Shown one piece after another: positions 23,749-33,871 of a stretch of 64,000 bases of DNA (position 1 is the stretch's first letter; every line of letters begins with the position of its first letter). Under the pieces are notes generated by a model. The model did not search any database. It had not been told where the DNA came from and saw only the letters and a list, made by a program, of their open reading frames with translations. Source of the DNA: Polyangiaceae bacterium UTPRO1 (lineage in GTDB: Bacteria > Desulfobacterota > Binatia > UTPRO1); NCBI GenBank assembly GCA_002050235.1, contig MWST01000043.1:186001-250000 (forward strand), in the 5' to 3' direction. Both the position numbers and the translations under genes were made by a program.

Positions 23749-25968
23749 TCAACGCCGCCCGCCGCGCACTTCGACGGTGGCGGTCGCCAGCGGCACGCGC
23801 GCGGCGTCGACGAGCGCTACGACGTGCATGCCCGGCGTCGGCTGCCAGAGCGCCGGCGCCGGCGCCGTCGCTGCGCCGAGGTCGGTGTCGTCGACGCGCC
23901 AGCGCAGACCGGCGGCGGCGCCGGCCGCTCGGAGCGGCAGGCGTTGCCGCTCGGCGGGAATGTCGGGGTCGAGGGCGACGATGGTGCCGTCGATGGGCGT
24001 GGCGATGCGTGGCGCGCCGGCGGCGAGCACGCCCGTGCCCGGCGCCGTACCGGCAACCAGCCACTCGCGCCGCTGCGGCTCGACGTCGTCCGGAAACGCG
24101 ACCGTAGCGGCGACGAGCCCCGGCGGCGGCGCCGGCGCGGCGCTCGGGGTCGCGCGATGCAGCCAGGTCATCACCTCGAGCCAGACGGGCGCGGCGCCGG
24201 CGGTGCCGCTGACGTCGTGCATCGGCGCCCCCGAAGCGTTCCCGACCCAGACCCCGACCGTGTAGAGCTCCGACCAGCCGAGGCACCAGTTGTCGCGCAT
24301 GTCCTGGCTGGTGCCGGTCTTGACGGCGGTGAAGAAGCGGGTGGCGAGCGCGCTCTCGAGGCCGAAGGTCGGGCTCCGGCTCTCGCGGTCGGCGAGGATG
24401 TCGCCGACCTGGAAGGCCGCTGCGGCGCTGAGGACGCGGCGCGAGGGCGCGGACGACGCGGCCGCTGCCCGGGCGGCGGCGCCGTGCGTCTCCGCATCCG
24501 CGGACGCTGCGTCCGCGACGACGCGCAGCGGCGACCAGATGCCGCCGTTGGCGAGCGCGCGATAGGCGCCGACGAGCTCGAAGAGCGTTGCGTCGGCGCT
24601 TCCGAGAGCGAGGGCGGGGCCGTAGAACTCGCCGTCCTCGGTCACGGCAGCGAAGCCGAGGTCGTGGAGCAGCGCTACGAAAGCGTCGCCGCCGAGAAGT
24701 CCGAGCGTCCGCACCGCCGGGACGTTCAGCGACGCCGCCAGCGCCGTGCGCGCGCTCACCAGGCCGCGGAAGCGATCGTCGTAGTCGCGCGGGCGGTAGA
24801 GTCCGCCCGAGGTCGTCACCGCGAGCGGCGCATCCTCGATGAGCGTGGCCGGCGTCAGCAGGCGGCGCTCGAAGGCGAGCCCGTAGAGGAAGGGCTTCAG
24901 CGTCGAGCCGGGTTGGCGCCGCGCCCGCACCGCGTCGACGAAGCGGGCGCGCGAGAGCGCGCCGCTGCCGCCGACCCACGCCAGCACGTCGCCGGTCGCG
25001 TTGTCGGCGACCAGCACGGCGCCGTCTTCGACGTTGCGGCCGCGGAGCGCAGTGAGCGCGCGCCCGAGCGCGGCGCGCGCCTGGCGCTGGGTGGCGGCGT
25101 CGAGCGTCGTTGCTAGCGGCGCGGCGCGCCCGGCAAGCAGCCGGCGCGCCAGGTGCGGCGCCAGGTCCGTCGGCGTCGGACGGCGGGCGGCGACCGCGGC
25201 GCGCTCGGCGGCGGCTGCCAGCGCCGCGGCCTCGACGCCGGCGCCGCTCGCGGCCGCGAGATGCGCGGCGCGCCGTGCGATCACTGCCGCCGCCGCGCTC
25301 GGACTCCTGAGGCCTGCCGCCAGCACCAGCGACTCCGCGCTATCGAGCCCGTGCGGCGCCTTGCCGAAGAGGAGAGCGGCTGCGGCGCCGATGCCGCGGA
25401 GCTCGCCGCGGAAGACGGCGCGGTTGAGGTACGCTTCGAGGATCCGGTCTTTCGACCAGTGCCGCTCGAGAGCGAGCGCGGCGCGCATCTGCCGGAGCTT
25501 CTGCGCCAGCGTGCGGCCGCTGCGGCGCGGCGCCAGCTCCGGATCGAGGAGCGCCGCCAGCTGCATCGTGATCGTGCTCGCGCCGCGCGCCGTCCGGCCG
25601 CCGAGGCCTTCGAGGATGGCGCCGGCGAGGGCGCGCAGGTCGACGCCGCGGTGGTCGCGGAAGCGTCGGTCCTCGACGGCGAGCACGGCGGGCGCTAGCG
25701 CCGGCGACATCTCGGCGAGCGGCACCCACGCCAGTCGGCGCTCGCCCGCATCGGTACGGAGCTCGTGGAGGACGGCGCCGTGGCGATCGAGCAGCGGCAC
25801 GTCGGAGGGTCGGTGGCGGGCGCGCACGGCGTCGAAGGAGGGCACGAGCGGCGGCGCGGTTGCGAACCAGGCGACCGCGGCCCCGGCGGCGGCGAGGGCA
25901 GCGGCGGCGCGCCACGTCCGCCGCCGCGCGCGTCGTCGTCCCGCAACCGGCGTCGCCGCGAGCTTCAC
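23749..25968 (-). CDS. pbpC: Penicillin-binding protein 1C (bifunctional, PbpC)
   Basis: A 739-residue inner-membrane enzyme with N-terminal anchor (AAALAAAGAAVAWFATA). Transglycosylase motifs are AVEDRRFRDHRGVD, GASTITMQLA and KDRILEAYLNR. Transpeptidase motifs are SxxK in GSTLKPFLYG, SLN, and KTG in VKTGTSQDMRDNWC. The last 100 residues (PRIATPIDGTIVALDPDIP onward) are the PBP1C C-terminal domain. The GTG start at 25968 overlaps the A2M stop (GTGA), so the two are co-translated. PbpC plus A2M is a known pair thought to trap invading proteases and repair damaged wall. The frame is open far upstream inside the A2M gene; that part is shadow. Confidence 0.93.
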   Translation of the reverse strand: MKLAATPVAGRRRARRRTWRAAAALAAAGAAVAWFATAPPLVPSFDAVRARHRPSDVPLLDRHGAVLHELRTDAGERRLAWVPLAEMSPALAPAVLAVEDRRFRDHRGVDLRALAGAILEGLGGRTARGASTITMQLAALLDPELAPRRSGRTLAQKLRQMRAALALERHWSKDRILEAYLNRAVFRGELRGIGAAAALLFGKAPHGLDSAESLVLAAGLRSPSAAAAVIARRAAHLAAASGAGVEAAALAAAAERAAVAARRPTPTDLAPHLARRLLAGRAAPLATTLDAATQRQARAALGRALTALRGRNVEDGAVLVADNATGDVLAWVGGSGALSRARFVDAVRARRQPGSTLKPFLYGLAFERRLLTPATLIEDAPLAVTTSGGLYRPRDYDDRFRGLVSARTALAASLNVPAVRTLGLLGGDAFVALLHDLGFAAVTEDGEFYGPALALGSADATLFELVGAYRALANGGIWSPLRVVADAASADAETHGAAARAAAASSAPSRRVLSAAAAFQVGDILADRESRSPTFGLESALATRFFTAVKTGTSQDMRDNWCLGWSELYTVGVWVGNASGAPMHDVSGTAGAAPVWLEVMTWLHRATPSAAPAPPPGLVAATVAFPDDVEPQRREWLVAGTAPGTGVLAAGAPRIATPIDGTIVALDPDIPAERQRLPLRAAGAAAGLRWRVDDTDLGAATAPAPALWQPTPGMHVVALVDAARVPLATATVEVRGGRR

Positions 25969-28900
25969 GGCACCACCTCCAGCGGCGCGTTCGGGAGCTC
26001 GCCGAAGACGTCCGGCGCGTAGAGCGCTGCGACCCGCGTCGGCGGCAGCGCGAAGCGGCCCGCCTGGCTCGGGCGCATCGTGTACTCGACCGTGAAGCGC
26101 CCCTTGGGCACGAAATCGTAGTAGGCGCGGAAGCCGTCGAAGGCGCGTTCGACGAAGACCGGATGCGGGCCGTCGCTCGCCGGCTCGCTCTCCGCGAGCA
26201 CGGTCCCGCCGCCGAGGCCGGTGCCGAGATGGGTGGCGCCGGCCGGTACCGGGTCGTCGACGACGACCCCCGTCATGTCGCGGTCGGCCTCGATCTCGAG
26301 GCGGACGCGCAGCACGTCGTCGCGGCCTATCGTTCCCGCCGGGCGCGCCGCGCCCCCGGCGCCGGCCGCGACCGGCGTCACGGTCTTGGTGATGCGATAG
26401 CCGGCGGCGAGCGGCTGCAGCAGCGGCACGGCGGCGCGCGCCTGGATCGTCGCCCAGGGACGACCGCTCCCGGCGTGCGCCAGCTCCAGCTCGCCGCTGC
26501 CGGCGCTCGGCCAGGCGAGCGCGAGCGTCGCGCCCGCCGGCGTTGCCGTCCAGTCGAGCGTGCGCTCGGCACCGGCGAGCGCCGCGTGCGTCGTGCCGGT
26601 GGGCGGCGCTGCTGCGTAGATCGCCGCGAATTTCCCGACCGCGAGCGCGCCCCACGCGTTCGCGACCGTCGTCGACCAGGCCCCGCGGCGCTGGCGGCCG
26701 AGGGCGCCGACCATCAGCCGCGGCAGGTCGTCGCGCCACGCGCCGTGCTCGAGGAGCGCCAGCACCAGCCGCACCGCGTTCACGTCGGGATCGGTCATCA
26801 GCCAGAAGAGGCGGTCGCTGTCCTCGGTCGCGAAGGCGAGGCTCGTGCCGGCGAGGCGCAGGCGCGCCCGCAGCTCGCGCTCGACGTCGGCGAGGCGCGC
26901 CGGATCGGGCTTCTTCGCGGTCCGGTGCAGCAGGCTCCACCAGTCGACGAGCGCCGAGGTCGGCCAGAGCCCCGGCTCGACGGTGATCGTGCTCATGAGC
27001 GCGGGCTCGACGGCGCCGACGCGCGACAGCGCCTCCAGGGCGGCGATCTTGCGCAGGGCCAGGTCGGCGGCTGCGAACGGCGGGGTGGTGGCCAGGCTGC
27101 CGTTCACGAAGCGCCGCAGGCCCTCCTCCATGCCGGCGCGCGTGCGCTCCGGCAGCTCGCGGCCGGCGGCGGTGGCGATCGAGAGCACGTACGCCGTCAG
27201 TACCTCGCTGCCCTCCGTGCTCGTGGGGAAGGACTTGAGCAGGCCGTTGGCGTCGGCATACGAGGGCAGGGCGGTCGCGATCTCGCGCCAGAGGGCGTCG
27301 TCGCCGAGCACGATGGCGCGCGACACGCGCTGCTCGAGGCAACGATACGGGTAGCGGCGCATGGCCTCGCGGACGCCGTCGAGGCCGGCGGTGAGGCTCG
27401 GAGCGAGCGCGATCCGCACCTCGCCGCGGTCGGGGAGGGCGTCGGCGGGACGCGCCAGCGGCTGGCGCAGGCCGTGCTCGTCGAGCCGCGCGAGCGTTGC
27501 CTGCAGCGTGCGCACCGGGACGGCCGGCCGCACCTGCTGCACGGCGCGCACCTCGTCGGCGGCCGCGCCCGCCGCCGTCGCACCGATCGTGTAGGCGAGG
27601 GTCTCGACGCCGGCCGGTGCGGTCATGTCCCAGCCGACGACGGCGGCGCCGCCTGCCGGCAGACGCACCGTCTGCGCTGCCAGGGGCGGCAGCGGTTGTA
27701 GCGCCGAGGCGTCCGCGTTCGCTGCCGTCCCGGCCGCGACGCGCCCGGCGAGGGTCAGCTCGATGGCCTGGTCGGTGGTGTTGCGGGCGGTGAAGTCGGC
27801 GCGGAAGCGGTCGCCCTCGCGTACCAGGGGTGCGAGCCCCGGCAGCACCATCACGTCCTGGGTGGTGCGCAGCGATGTCCCGCCCGTACCGAAGCGGTCG
27901 AGCCCGCTCGTCGCGACGGCGACGATGCGGAAGCTCGTCAGCGAGTCGTTGAGCGGCACGGCGACGGTGGCGCGACCGTGCCCGTCGAGCGGCACGCGCC
28001 CCTTCCAGAGGAGCAGCGTGTCGAAGAGCTCGCGCGTGGCGCTGCGGCCGCCGCCGCCGCCGACCGGCAGCGCCTTCAGGCCGTAGTGCCGTTTGCCGAC
28101 GACCTGCATCTGCGCCGTCGCGGTCGCGACACCGTAGGCGCGCCGCCCCAGCATCGCATCGAGGATCTGCCAGCTCGCGTTCGGCGCCAGCTCGAGGAGG
28201 CCGGCGTCGACGGCGGCGAGCGCGACTTCGCTGCCGGGCGTGAGCGGCGTGCCGTCGGCGGCGCGGACGGCGATCTTCACCTGCGCGGTGTCGTGGACGC
28301 GGTACACCGGGTGCTCGGCGGCGACCCGGACCTGCAGCCGGTGCGCCTGCCGGCCGACCGTGAGCTCGGCGATGCCGAGCTTGAAGGTCGGGCGGCCGAG
28401 ATCGACGAGGGCCGTCGGCTGCACGTCGTCGACGCGGCCGCGCAGCGCCAGCACCGAGACGAAGACGTTCGGCGCCCACTCCGGCCGCACCGGCACCTCG
28501 ACCACCGGATCGGCGCCGTCGAGCGTGACGACGCGCGCCTCGGCAACGCCCTCGCGTTCGACGGTGACGAGCGCGGTCGCGGCGGCGAACGGCATCCGCA
28601 CCTGCAGGCGCGCCGTCTCCCCGGGCTCGTAGCGGCGCCGCTCCGGGAGCACGTCCATGCGGTCGCTGTCGCTGCCGCCGAACCACCAGCGGTCGTTCTT
28701 GCCGGCGATCCAGACGTCGTCGTGCGCTGCCGAGCGCCGTCCGGCGGCATCCGTGGTCGATGCTTCGAGGACGACGTTGCCGGTGGCGCCGACCGGCCCT
28801 TCGCAGTGCAGGAGACCGTGGGCGTCGGTGCTGCCGCGACACACGGTGCCGAGGCGCTTGGTCTCGCGCACGCTGTCGTAGGCGTAGAAGCCGCCGACCA

Positions 28901-31793
28901 GGCGGGTCCGGTGTGAGAAGAGCTTCTGCGAGAAGGCGTCGACGACCACCGGAGCCCCGGCGACGGGTGCGCCCTCGGGATCGACGACGGCGACGCGGAC
29001 ACCGACGGCGTCGCGCCCGCCGAGCCACTGGTCGGGGGCGATGGCGACGAGGCGGTCCGCCGGCCAGAGCGGCACGGTCGCCGACGCCGTCTGCACCTGG
29101 CCGGTAGGGTCGCGGAACTCGAGCTCGGTGCGCAGACGCAGCGGCGTCGCCGCCGGGGCCAGGTCGGTGATGGTGGCGCGCCCGGTGCCGGCGTCGTCGA
29201 GGGCGAGGGCGAGGCGCTGGTGGATCTTCGGCCCGGCGCCGTCGTCCGCGCTGCTCTCGCCGTCGCCGCTCCGGGTCGTGCCGGCCGCGACGGGTCCGTT
29301 GGCGAGCGTGAAGCCCTCGAGCTCCTCGGGCGGTTCCGGCGCGTAGGGCGAGAGCTGCGCGCGCACGACGACGGGGAGGTTCGCGGCGGCGCCGCCGGCG
29401 AGATAGCGGACTGCGAGGTCGACGGGCACGCTGCCGGCGCCGACGAGCGGCGCCGCCGGCGGTCGCAGCACGGCCTGCATGAGCGGCACGCGGAACTCTT
29501 CGACCCGGAAGCTCGCGGCGGTCCAGTCGCCGCCGCCGGCGAAAGAGCTCTCGTATTCCTCGTCTTCGCCGGCTTCGCCGGCGGCGCGCGCCTGCACCGT
29601 CGCCGCGTTCAAGAGGTGCACCTCGTAGTAGCCGAGTTTCGCTTCGCGCGGGATCGTCCACGTGCTCTCGGCGATGCCGGCGGCATCGAAGACGACGGAC
29701 TGCTCGAAGTGCTCATCGCTGCCGACGTGCACGATCGAGAGCGTCGTCGGCAGGTCTGCGGCGGCGGCGGCGCCGAAGCCGCGCAGGCGCTTGGTGCGGA
29801 ACACGTGCTTCATGTGCACCGTCTCGCCGGCGCGGAAGAGGGGTCGGTCGAGGATGGTCTGGGCGGCGACGCCGCCGTCCGCGTCGACGTCCGGGAGCCG
29901 GTAGCGCCACGGCTCGATGCCGTCGTTCCAGCTCGAGTGCACGAAGCTCACGTCGTCGCCGCTGCGCGCCGTGACGAGGAGGCCGTCGTAGAGCTCGCGG
30001 AGCGCCTTCGTCTGCGATCCGTCGAAGGGATCCGGATCGGCGAGACCGCTCGCCCGGCAGGTCGGGAGCGCCCGCGGCGCCGGGAGATCGGCGAGGCGCG
30101 CGATGCCGTCGGCGTCGGTGGTGGCCTCGCGTACGATCCCGCCGCGGCAGTCGCGCACGGTCACTGCCGCGCCCGCCACGGGCCGCGCCTCGCTCAGGGT
30201 CGTCACCCATACGATCGACTGCTCGGCGCCCCACTTGAAGTGGACGGCGAGGTCGGTGACGAGCGCCGCCGTCGGGACGTACATCGGACGCGGCCTGGCG
30301 AGCAGCGAGGCCCCGAGCCGGGCGCTCTCGAGCTCGATCACGTAGAGGCCCGGGCGCGCGAAGGGAATGCCGACCACTTCGAAGGCGCGCGCCCCGTTCG
30401 GCTGCGGCAGCGTGAACGTCGTGAGCGCTCCCGGCGCCACGGTCGGCTCCGGCAGTACGCCCGCGGCACCCGCCGTTCCCTTCCCGGCCGCCGGTTTCGC
30501 AGGCGGCGCGAACACCGAGACCTCGCGCTTCGCGGCGCCGACGCGCCGCAGCCACGGCAGGATGTCGACCTCGCGTTCGGGTGCGATCCGCGCCATGCTG
30601 CCGGTGACGCCGGGTGCGTAGAGCCGGGCCCGGGCTCCGGGCTCGAGGTTGCGCAGCGTCACCGGCAGCGTCGAGCCGGCCTGCGACTCGACGATACCGA
30701 AGCGGGCGTTGAACTTGGCGAGCGGCGGCAGCTCGCTGGTGACGACGGTGAGCGGATAGCGGCCGGCGTTCACCGGTGTGCGTCCGCTCTCGTCGGCGAG
30801 CCTTGCCGGCAGCTCGACGCGGAAGGTCGCGTTTTCAGGGAAAGGGCCGGGAAACGAGATCGCGTTCACCAGCGAGACGTCCTCGTCGATCTCCGCGTGC
30901 GGTCGCGCCGTGCCGTCGCCGGCGCGCAGCGCGACCTTTTCGGCTGCGGCGCGCGCCACCGGCGCCGAGAACTCGACGCGCATGTCGCCGACCGGGTTGC
31001 AGGCGGCGCCGCGCTTGGCGCGCAGGCAGCCGAAGGCGACCGTAAAGACGCTGCGGGTCCTGAAGGCGAGCCGCTGCTCGCCGGTCGTGGCGATGCCGGT
31101 CGTGGCGACGACGCCGGGACCCCACACGAGGGAAACCTTGGCGCCGTTCGGGAACGCCTGGGCGGCGCGGATGACGACGTGCGCTCCGCTCCTGTAGCTC
31201 GGCTGCGTCTGCACGATCGCGTCGCGCTCGGCGCCGGTGACGACGCGCGCGGCGATGCGCTCGGGAAGGCCCGCGACCTCGAAAGCGACGTGTCCCGGGA
31301 TCGATGCTTCGTCGACCTCGCCGTCGAGTGCGAGGAGGAACGCCTGATCCTCTTCGACCGAGCGCGCGCCCTCCCACGGCGCCGAGTGGCGGATCGCGGG
31401 GCCGCCGGTGTCGAAGGTGAAGCTCGCGCCGGGGGGCAGCGGTGTGCCGTCGAGCGTCCGCACGTCCGGCGCGAGCGTGAAGCGGCAGCGCAGCCCCGCG
31501 GGAAGATCGGTGGTGAAGTCGTAGGACCAGGTGCGGCTGTCGATCCAGCGGCCCGTCCCCGCGGCCGGACACGTGATCGCGAACGGCGCCAGCGGCGCCC
31601 GCGGGTCGCCGAACGCGACCATCGGCCGCGGAAAGCGAGCGGTCGCCTGGCGGACGCGCTTGACGCTGCCCTGCGGGGAGAACTCGATGCCGTGCGGGGC
31701 GGCGGCCGGCGGCGGCGCTCCCCGACCGAGAGCAGGTGCCGCCGCCGTCGCGATACCGAGCGCGAGGACGAGCCAACGTACGCGCATCGTCAT
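25965..31793 (-). CDS. Bacterial alpha-2-macroglobulin with thioester
   Basis: A 1942-residue secreted protease-trap protein. It has a signal peptide (WLVLALGIATAAAPALG), many macroglobulin beta domains, the A2M block near KIHQRLALALDD, and an intact thioester CLEQ at about residue 1485 (bases 27330-27341). The C-terminal part (RFTVEYTMRPSQAGRFALPP) is the receptor-like domain. The YfhM/ECAM branch is usually a lipoprotein, but no lipobox Cys follows this signal, so it is probably soluble in the periplasm. ATG 31793 is preferred over 31823 because the signal peptide begins there. It precedes pbpC in one operon. Confidence 0.92.
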   Translation of the reverse strand: MTMRVRWLVLALGIATAAAPALGRGAPPPAAAPHGIEFSPQGSVKRVRQATARFPRPMVAFGDPRAPLAPFAITCPAAGTGRWIDSRTWSYDFTTDLPAGLRCRFTLAPDVRTLDGTPLPPGASFTFDTGGPAIRHSAPWEGARSVEEDQAFLLALDGEVDEASIPGHVAFEVAGLPERIAARVVTGAERDAIVQTQPSYRSGAHVVIRAAQAFPNGAKVSLVWGPGVVATTGIATTGEQRLAFRTRSVFTVAFGCLRAKRGAACNPVGDMRVEFSAPVARAAAEKVALRAGDGTARPHAEIDEDVSLVNAISFPGPFPENATFRVELPARLADESGRTPVNAGRYPLTVVTSELPPLAKFNARFGIVESQAGSTLPVTLRNLEPGARARLYAPGVTGSMARIAPEREVDILPWLRRVGAAKREVSVFAPPAKPAAGKGTAGAAGVLPEPTVAPGALTTFTLPQPNGARAFEVVGIPFARPGLYVIELESARLGASLLARPRPMYVPTAALVTDLAVHFKWGAEQSIVWVTTLSEARPVAGAAVTVRDCRGGIVREATTDADGIARLADLPAPRALPTCRASGLADPDPFDGSQTKALRELYDGLLVTARSGDDVSFVHSSWNDGIEPWRYRLPDVDADGGVAAQTILDRPLFRAGETVHMKHVFRTKRLRGFGAAAAADLPTTLSIVHVGSDEHFEQSVVFDAAGIAESTWTIPREAKLGYYEVHLLNAATVQARAAGEAGEDEEYESSFAGGGDWTAASFRVEEFRVPLMQAVLRPPAAPLVGAGSVPVDLAVRYLAGGAAANLPVVVRAQLSPYAPEPPEELEGFTLANGPVAAGTTRSGDGESSADDGAGPKIHQRLALALDDAGTGRATITDLAPAATPLRLRTELEFRDPTGQVQTASATVPLWPADRLVAIAPDQWLGGRDAVGVRVAVVDPEGAPVAGAPVVVDAFSQKLFSHRTRLVGGFYAYDSVRETKRLGTVCRGSTDAHGLLHCEGPVGATGNVVLEASTTDAAGRRSAAHDDVWIAGKNDRWWFGGSDSDRMDVLPERRRYEPGETARLQVRMPFAAATALVTVEREGVAEARVVTLDGADPVVEVPVRPEWAPNVFVSVLALRGRVDDVQPTALVDLGRPTFKLGIAELTVGRQAHRLQVRVAAEHPVYRVHDTAQVKIAVRAADGTPLTPGSEVALAAVDAGLLELAPNASWQILDAMLGRRAYGVATATAQMQVVGKRHYGLKALPVGGGGGRSATRELFDTLLLWKGRVPLDGHGRATVAVPLNDSLTSFRIVAVATSGLDRFGTGGTSLRTTQDVMVLPGLAPLVREGDRFRADFTARNTTDQAIELTLAGRVAAGTAANADASALQPLPPLAAQTVRLPAGGAAVVGWDMTAPAGVETLAYTIGATAAGAAADEVRAVQQVRPAVPVRTLQATLARLDEHGLRQPLARPADALPDRGEVRIALAPSLTAGLDGVREAMRRYPYRCLEQRVSRAIVLGDDALWREIATALPSYADANGLLKSFPTSTEGSEVLTAYVLSIATAAGRELPERTRAGMEEGLRRFVNGSLATTPPFAAADLALRKIAALEALSRVGAVEPALMSTITVEPGLWPTSALVDWWSLLHRTAKKPDPARLADVERELRARLRLAGTSLAFATEDSDRLFWLMTDPDVNAVRLVLALLEHGAWRDDLPRLMVGALGRQRRGAWSTTVANAWGALAVGKFAAIYAAAPPTGTTHAALAGAERTLDWTATPAGATLALAWPSAGSGELELAHAGSGRPWATIQARAAVPLLQPLAAGYRITKTVTPVAAGAGGAARPAGTIGRDDVLRVRLEIEADRDMTGVVVDDPVPAGATHLGTGLGGGTVLAESEPASDGPHPVFVERAFDGFRAYYDFVPKGRFTVEYTMRPSQAGRFALPPTRVAALYAPDVFGELPNAPLEVVP

Positions 31794-31873
31794 ACCTGGC
31801 GATTCCTTGCACATCGTCCGCACCTGCGCACGTGCCGGCCTCGGGCGGTGGTCGCGGCAACGCCGCTGTCACT

Positions 31874-31883
31874 GGGGGGGGGG
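31874..31883. repeat. Homopolymeric G10 tract in a divergent promoter region
   Basis: Ten consecutive G residues lie between the A2M start (31793, minus) and the small secreted-protein start (31922, plus). They abut a TTGCAT hexamer at 31884-31889 that could be a -35 element. Such a tract can change length by slippage. Confidence 0.5.
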
Positions 31884-31921
31884 TTGCATAGCCGCGGGCG
31901 TCGGCTGCTAGTGTCGCGCGC

Positions 31922-32350
31922 ATGAGACATCGATGCTCGCTGGCGGTGGCGATGGTCGTGATCGCCATGACCCTCGTGACCGCGTCGGCGTCGGCGCTCA
32001 TGCCCGACACCGAACCCCGCCCGATCCGCCTCGAAGGCTACTGGGAGCGGACGCGCGCCGCGCCGGACGTCATCGGTGAGGTGCGCATAGCCGCCGAGGG
32101 CCGCCAGCCGCGCCGCTTCGGCGTCACCGCGATCCAGGCCTACCAGCCCGCGGAAGAGGGCATGCAGATCTTCCGCTTCACGAGCGATCACCCGGCGACC
32201 CTCCTGGCGCGCGGCGCCGGTGTCGAGCGGCTGTTCGCGGCGCCGGACGATCGCAAGATAGTCGTCTTCGCGACCTACGCTGCAGGCTCGGGACTCTTCG
32301 TGGTCGGCTCGGTGGACGTCGCCGAGCCGTCGCCGGCGCCGCGGCAGTAG
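31922..32350 (+). CDS. Secreted hypothetical protein, 142 aa
   Basis: Not recognised. It has a signal peptide (AVAMVVIAMTLVTASASA, likely cut after ASA), then a compact beta-rich domain with IRLEGYWERTR, EVRIAAEGRQPRRFGVTAI, MQIFRFTSDHPATLLARG and KIVVFATYAAGSGLFVVGSV. There are no cysteines in the mature part. It is divergent from the A2M gene, with a G10 tract and a TTGCAT hexamer in the 128-base gap. It may be a periplasmic or exported protein; function unknown. Confidence 0.7.
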   Translation: MRHRCSLAVAMVVIAMTLVTASASALMPDTEPRPIRLEGYWERTRAAPDVIGEVRIAAEGRQPRRFGVTAIQAYQPAEEGMQIFRFTSDHPATLLARGAGVERLFAAPDDRKIVVFATYAAGSGLFVVGSVDVAEPSPAPRQ

Positions 32351-32455
32351 CGATACGACCGGCGTCACGGCGCGCGCCGACCAGCGACGACGATTGCGTG
32401 CGGCGGCGCGCGCCGCCGTTGACGGGTACGGCGCCCGGCGCTACGAGAACGCGCC

Positions 32456-33871
32456 ATGCCTTCTCCCTTGTGGCGGCGAAGCGCCGCGGATCTCGCGCGC
32501 ACGATCCGATCGGGCGAGGTTTCGAGCCGGGAGGTGGTCGAGGCGCATCTAGCCCGCATTGCGGCGGTGAATCCGATCGTCAACGCGATCACCGAAGTGC
32601 GCGCCGACGAGGCGCTGGCGGCGGCGGACGCCGCCGATGCGGCCGTGGCGCGCGGCGCCGAGCTCGGGCCGCTCCACGGCGTGCCCGTCACCGTGAAGGT
32701 GAACATCGACGTCGCCGGGTCGGCGACCACCGCCGGGATGCCGGTGTTCGCGGAGGATCGACCGGCGGCGGACGCGCCGGTGGTGGCGCGGCTGCGCGCC
32801 GCAGGCGCCATCCCCTTCGCCCGCACCAACATGCCGGACCTCGGACTGCGCTGGCACACCGCGAGCTCGCTCCACGGCACGACGCGCAATCCCTGGAACC
32901 CGGGGCGCACGCCCGGCGGCTCGAGCGGCGGCGAAGCGGCGGCGCTCGCGACCGGCATGAGCCCGCTCGGAATGGGCGGCGACATCGGCGGTTCGGTGCG
33001 CTGGCCGTCACAGTGCTGCGGCACCGTGGCGCTCCGGCCGACGCAGGGCCGGGTTCCCCACTACGACTCGACCGTGCCGATCGAGATGCCGATCGCGTAT
33101 CGCCTGCTGCTGACCGACGGCCCGATGGCGCGCACCGTCGGCGACGTCGCGCTCGCCTTCAAGGCGATCGCCGGCGCCGATCCGCGCGATCCGTGGTCGG
33201 TGACCTCCGCGGCCGCTGCCGACGGCGCCGGGCCGCTGCACATTGCCGTCACCACCGATCCGGGCGGACTCGGCTGCGACCCGACGATCGCCGCCGGCGT
33301 CACCCGGGCGGCGGAGATCCTCGCCGCCGCCGGGTGCCGCGTCGAGGCCGCGCCGCCGCCTGCGGTCGCCGAAGCGCACGAGCTCTGGGGGGCGCTGCTC
33401 GCCGCCGAGACGCGGACGATGATCATGCCGCTCGCGCGGCAGCTCCTCGCGCCCGACGCGCTCACGGTTATCGAGCATCTGCTGGCCGCGTTTCCCGAGC
33501 TCGACCTTGCCGGCTACACGGAGGCCCTGGCGCGGCGAACGCGGATCGCGCGCGACTGGTCGATCTTCCTCGACCGTTTCGACGTCGTCCTCGGGCCGGT
33601 CGCCTGCGCGCCGCCCTTCGCACCCGGCGCCGACCTCGCCGCCGACGCGATGGCGGCGATCCTGCGGAGCCTGCGGCTGGTGACGACCTGCAACCTGCTC
33701 GGGCTTCCGGCCGCGGTCGTGCCGGTGGGCGTCGCCGCCGGCATGCCGCAGGCGGTGCAGCTGATCGCGACGCGCCACGGCGACGAGCGGGCGCTGGCAG
33801 CGGCGGCCCTCGTCGAGCGGGCGACGCCGCCGCTCCTGCCCATCGACCCGCGCGCGGCGGTCGCCGGCTAG
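32456..33871 (+). CDS. Amidase (amidase-signature family)
   Basis: A 471-residue hydrolase of amide bonds. The Ser-cisSer-Lys triad is visible: Lys in GVPVTVKVNID, cis-Ser in GGSSGGEAAALATG and nucleophile Ser in GGDIGGSVRWP. The first helix LARTIRSGEVSSREVVEAHLARI is typical of the family. It is not GatA by context since gatB/gatC are absent. Substrate unknown. Its stop overlaps that of the convergent SDR gene by four bases. Confidence 0.9.
   Translation: MPSPLWRRSAADLARTIRSGEVSSREVVEAHLARIAAVNPIVNAITEVRADEALAAADAADAAVARGAELGPLHGVPVTVKVNIDVAGSATTAGMPVFAEDRPAADAPVVARLRAAGAIPFARTNMPDLGLRWHTASSLHGTTRNPWNPGRTPGGSSGGEAAALATGMSPLGMGGDIGGSVRWPSQCCGTVALRPTQGRVPHYDSTVPIEMPIAYRLLLTDGPMARTVGDVALAFKAIAGADPRDPWSVTSAAAADGAGPLHIAVTTDPGGLGCDPTIAAGVTRAAEILAAAGCRVEAAPPPAVAEAHELWGALLAAETRTMIMPLARQLLAPDALTVIEHLLAAFPELDLAGYTEALARRTRIARDWSIFLDRFDVVLGPVACAPPFAPGADLAADAMAAILRSLRLVTTCNLLGLPAAVVPVGVAAGMPQAVQLIATRHGDERALAAAALVERATPPLLPIDPRAAVAG

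Noticed and set aside
23749..29661. Apparent 1970-codon protein containing PbpC
   Set aside because: The part upstream of 25968 lies inside A2M in another frame and is Arg-rich; PbpC begins at the GTG overlapping the A2M stop.
29220..31925. Plus-strand open frame of about 900 codons opposite A2M
   Set aside because: Same antisense effect; no ribosome site, no recognisable domain, and the minus-strand gene is well supported.
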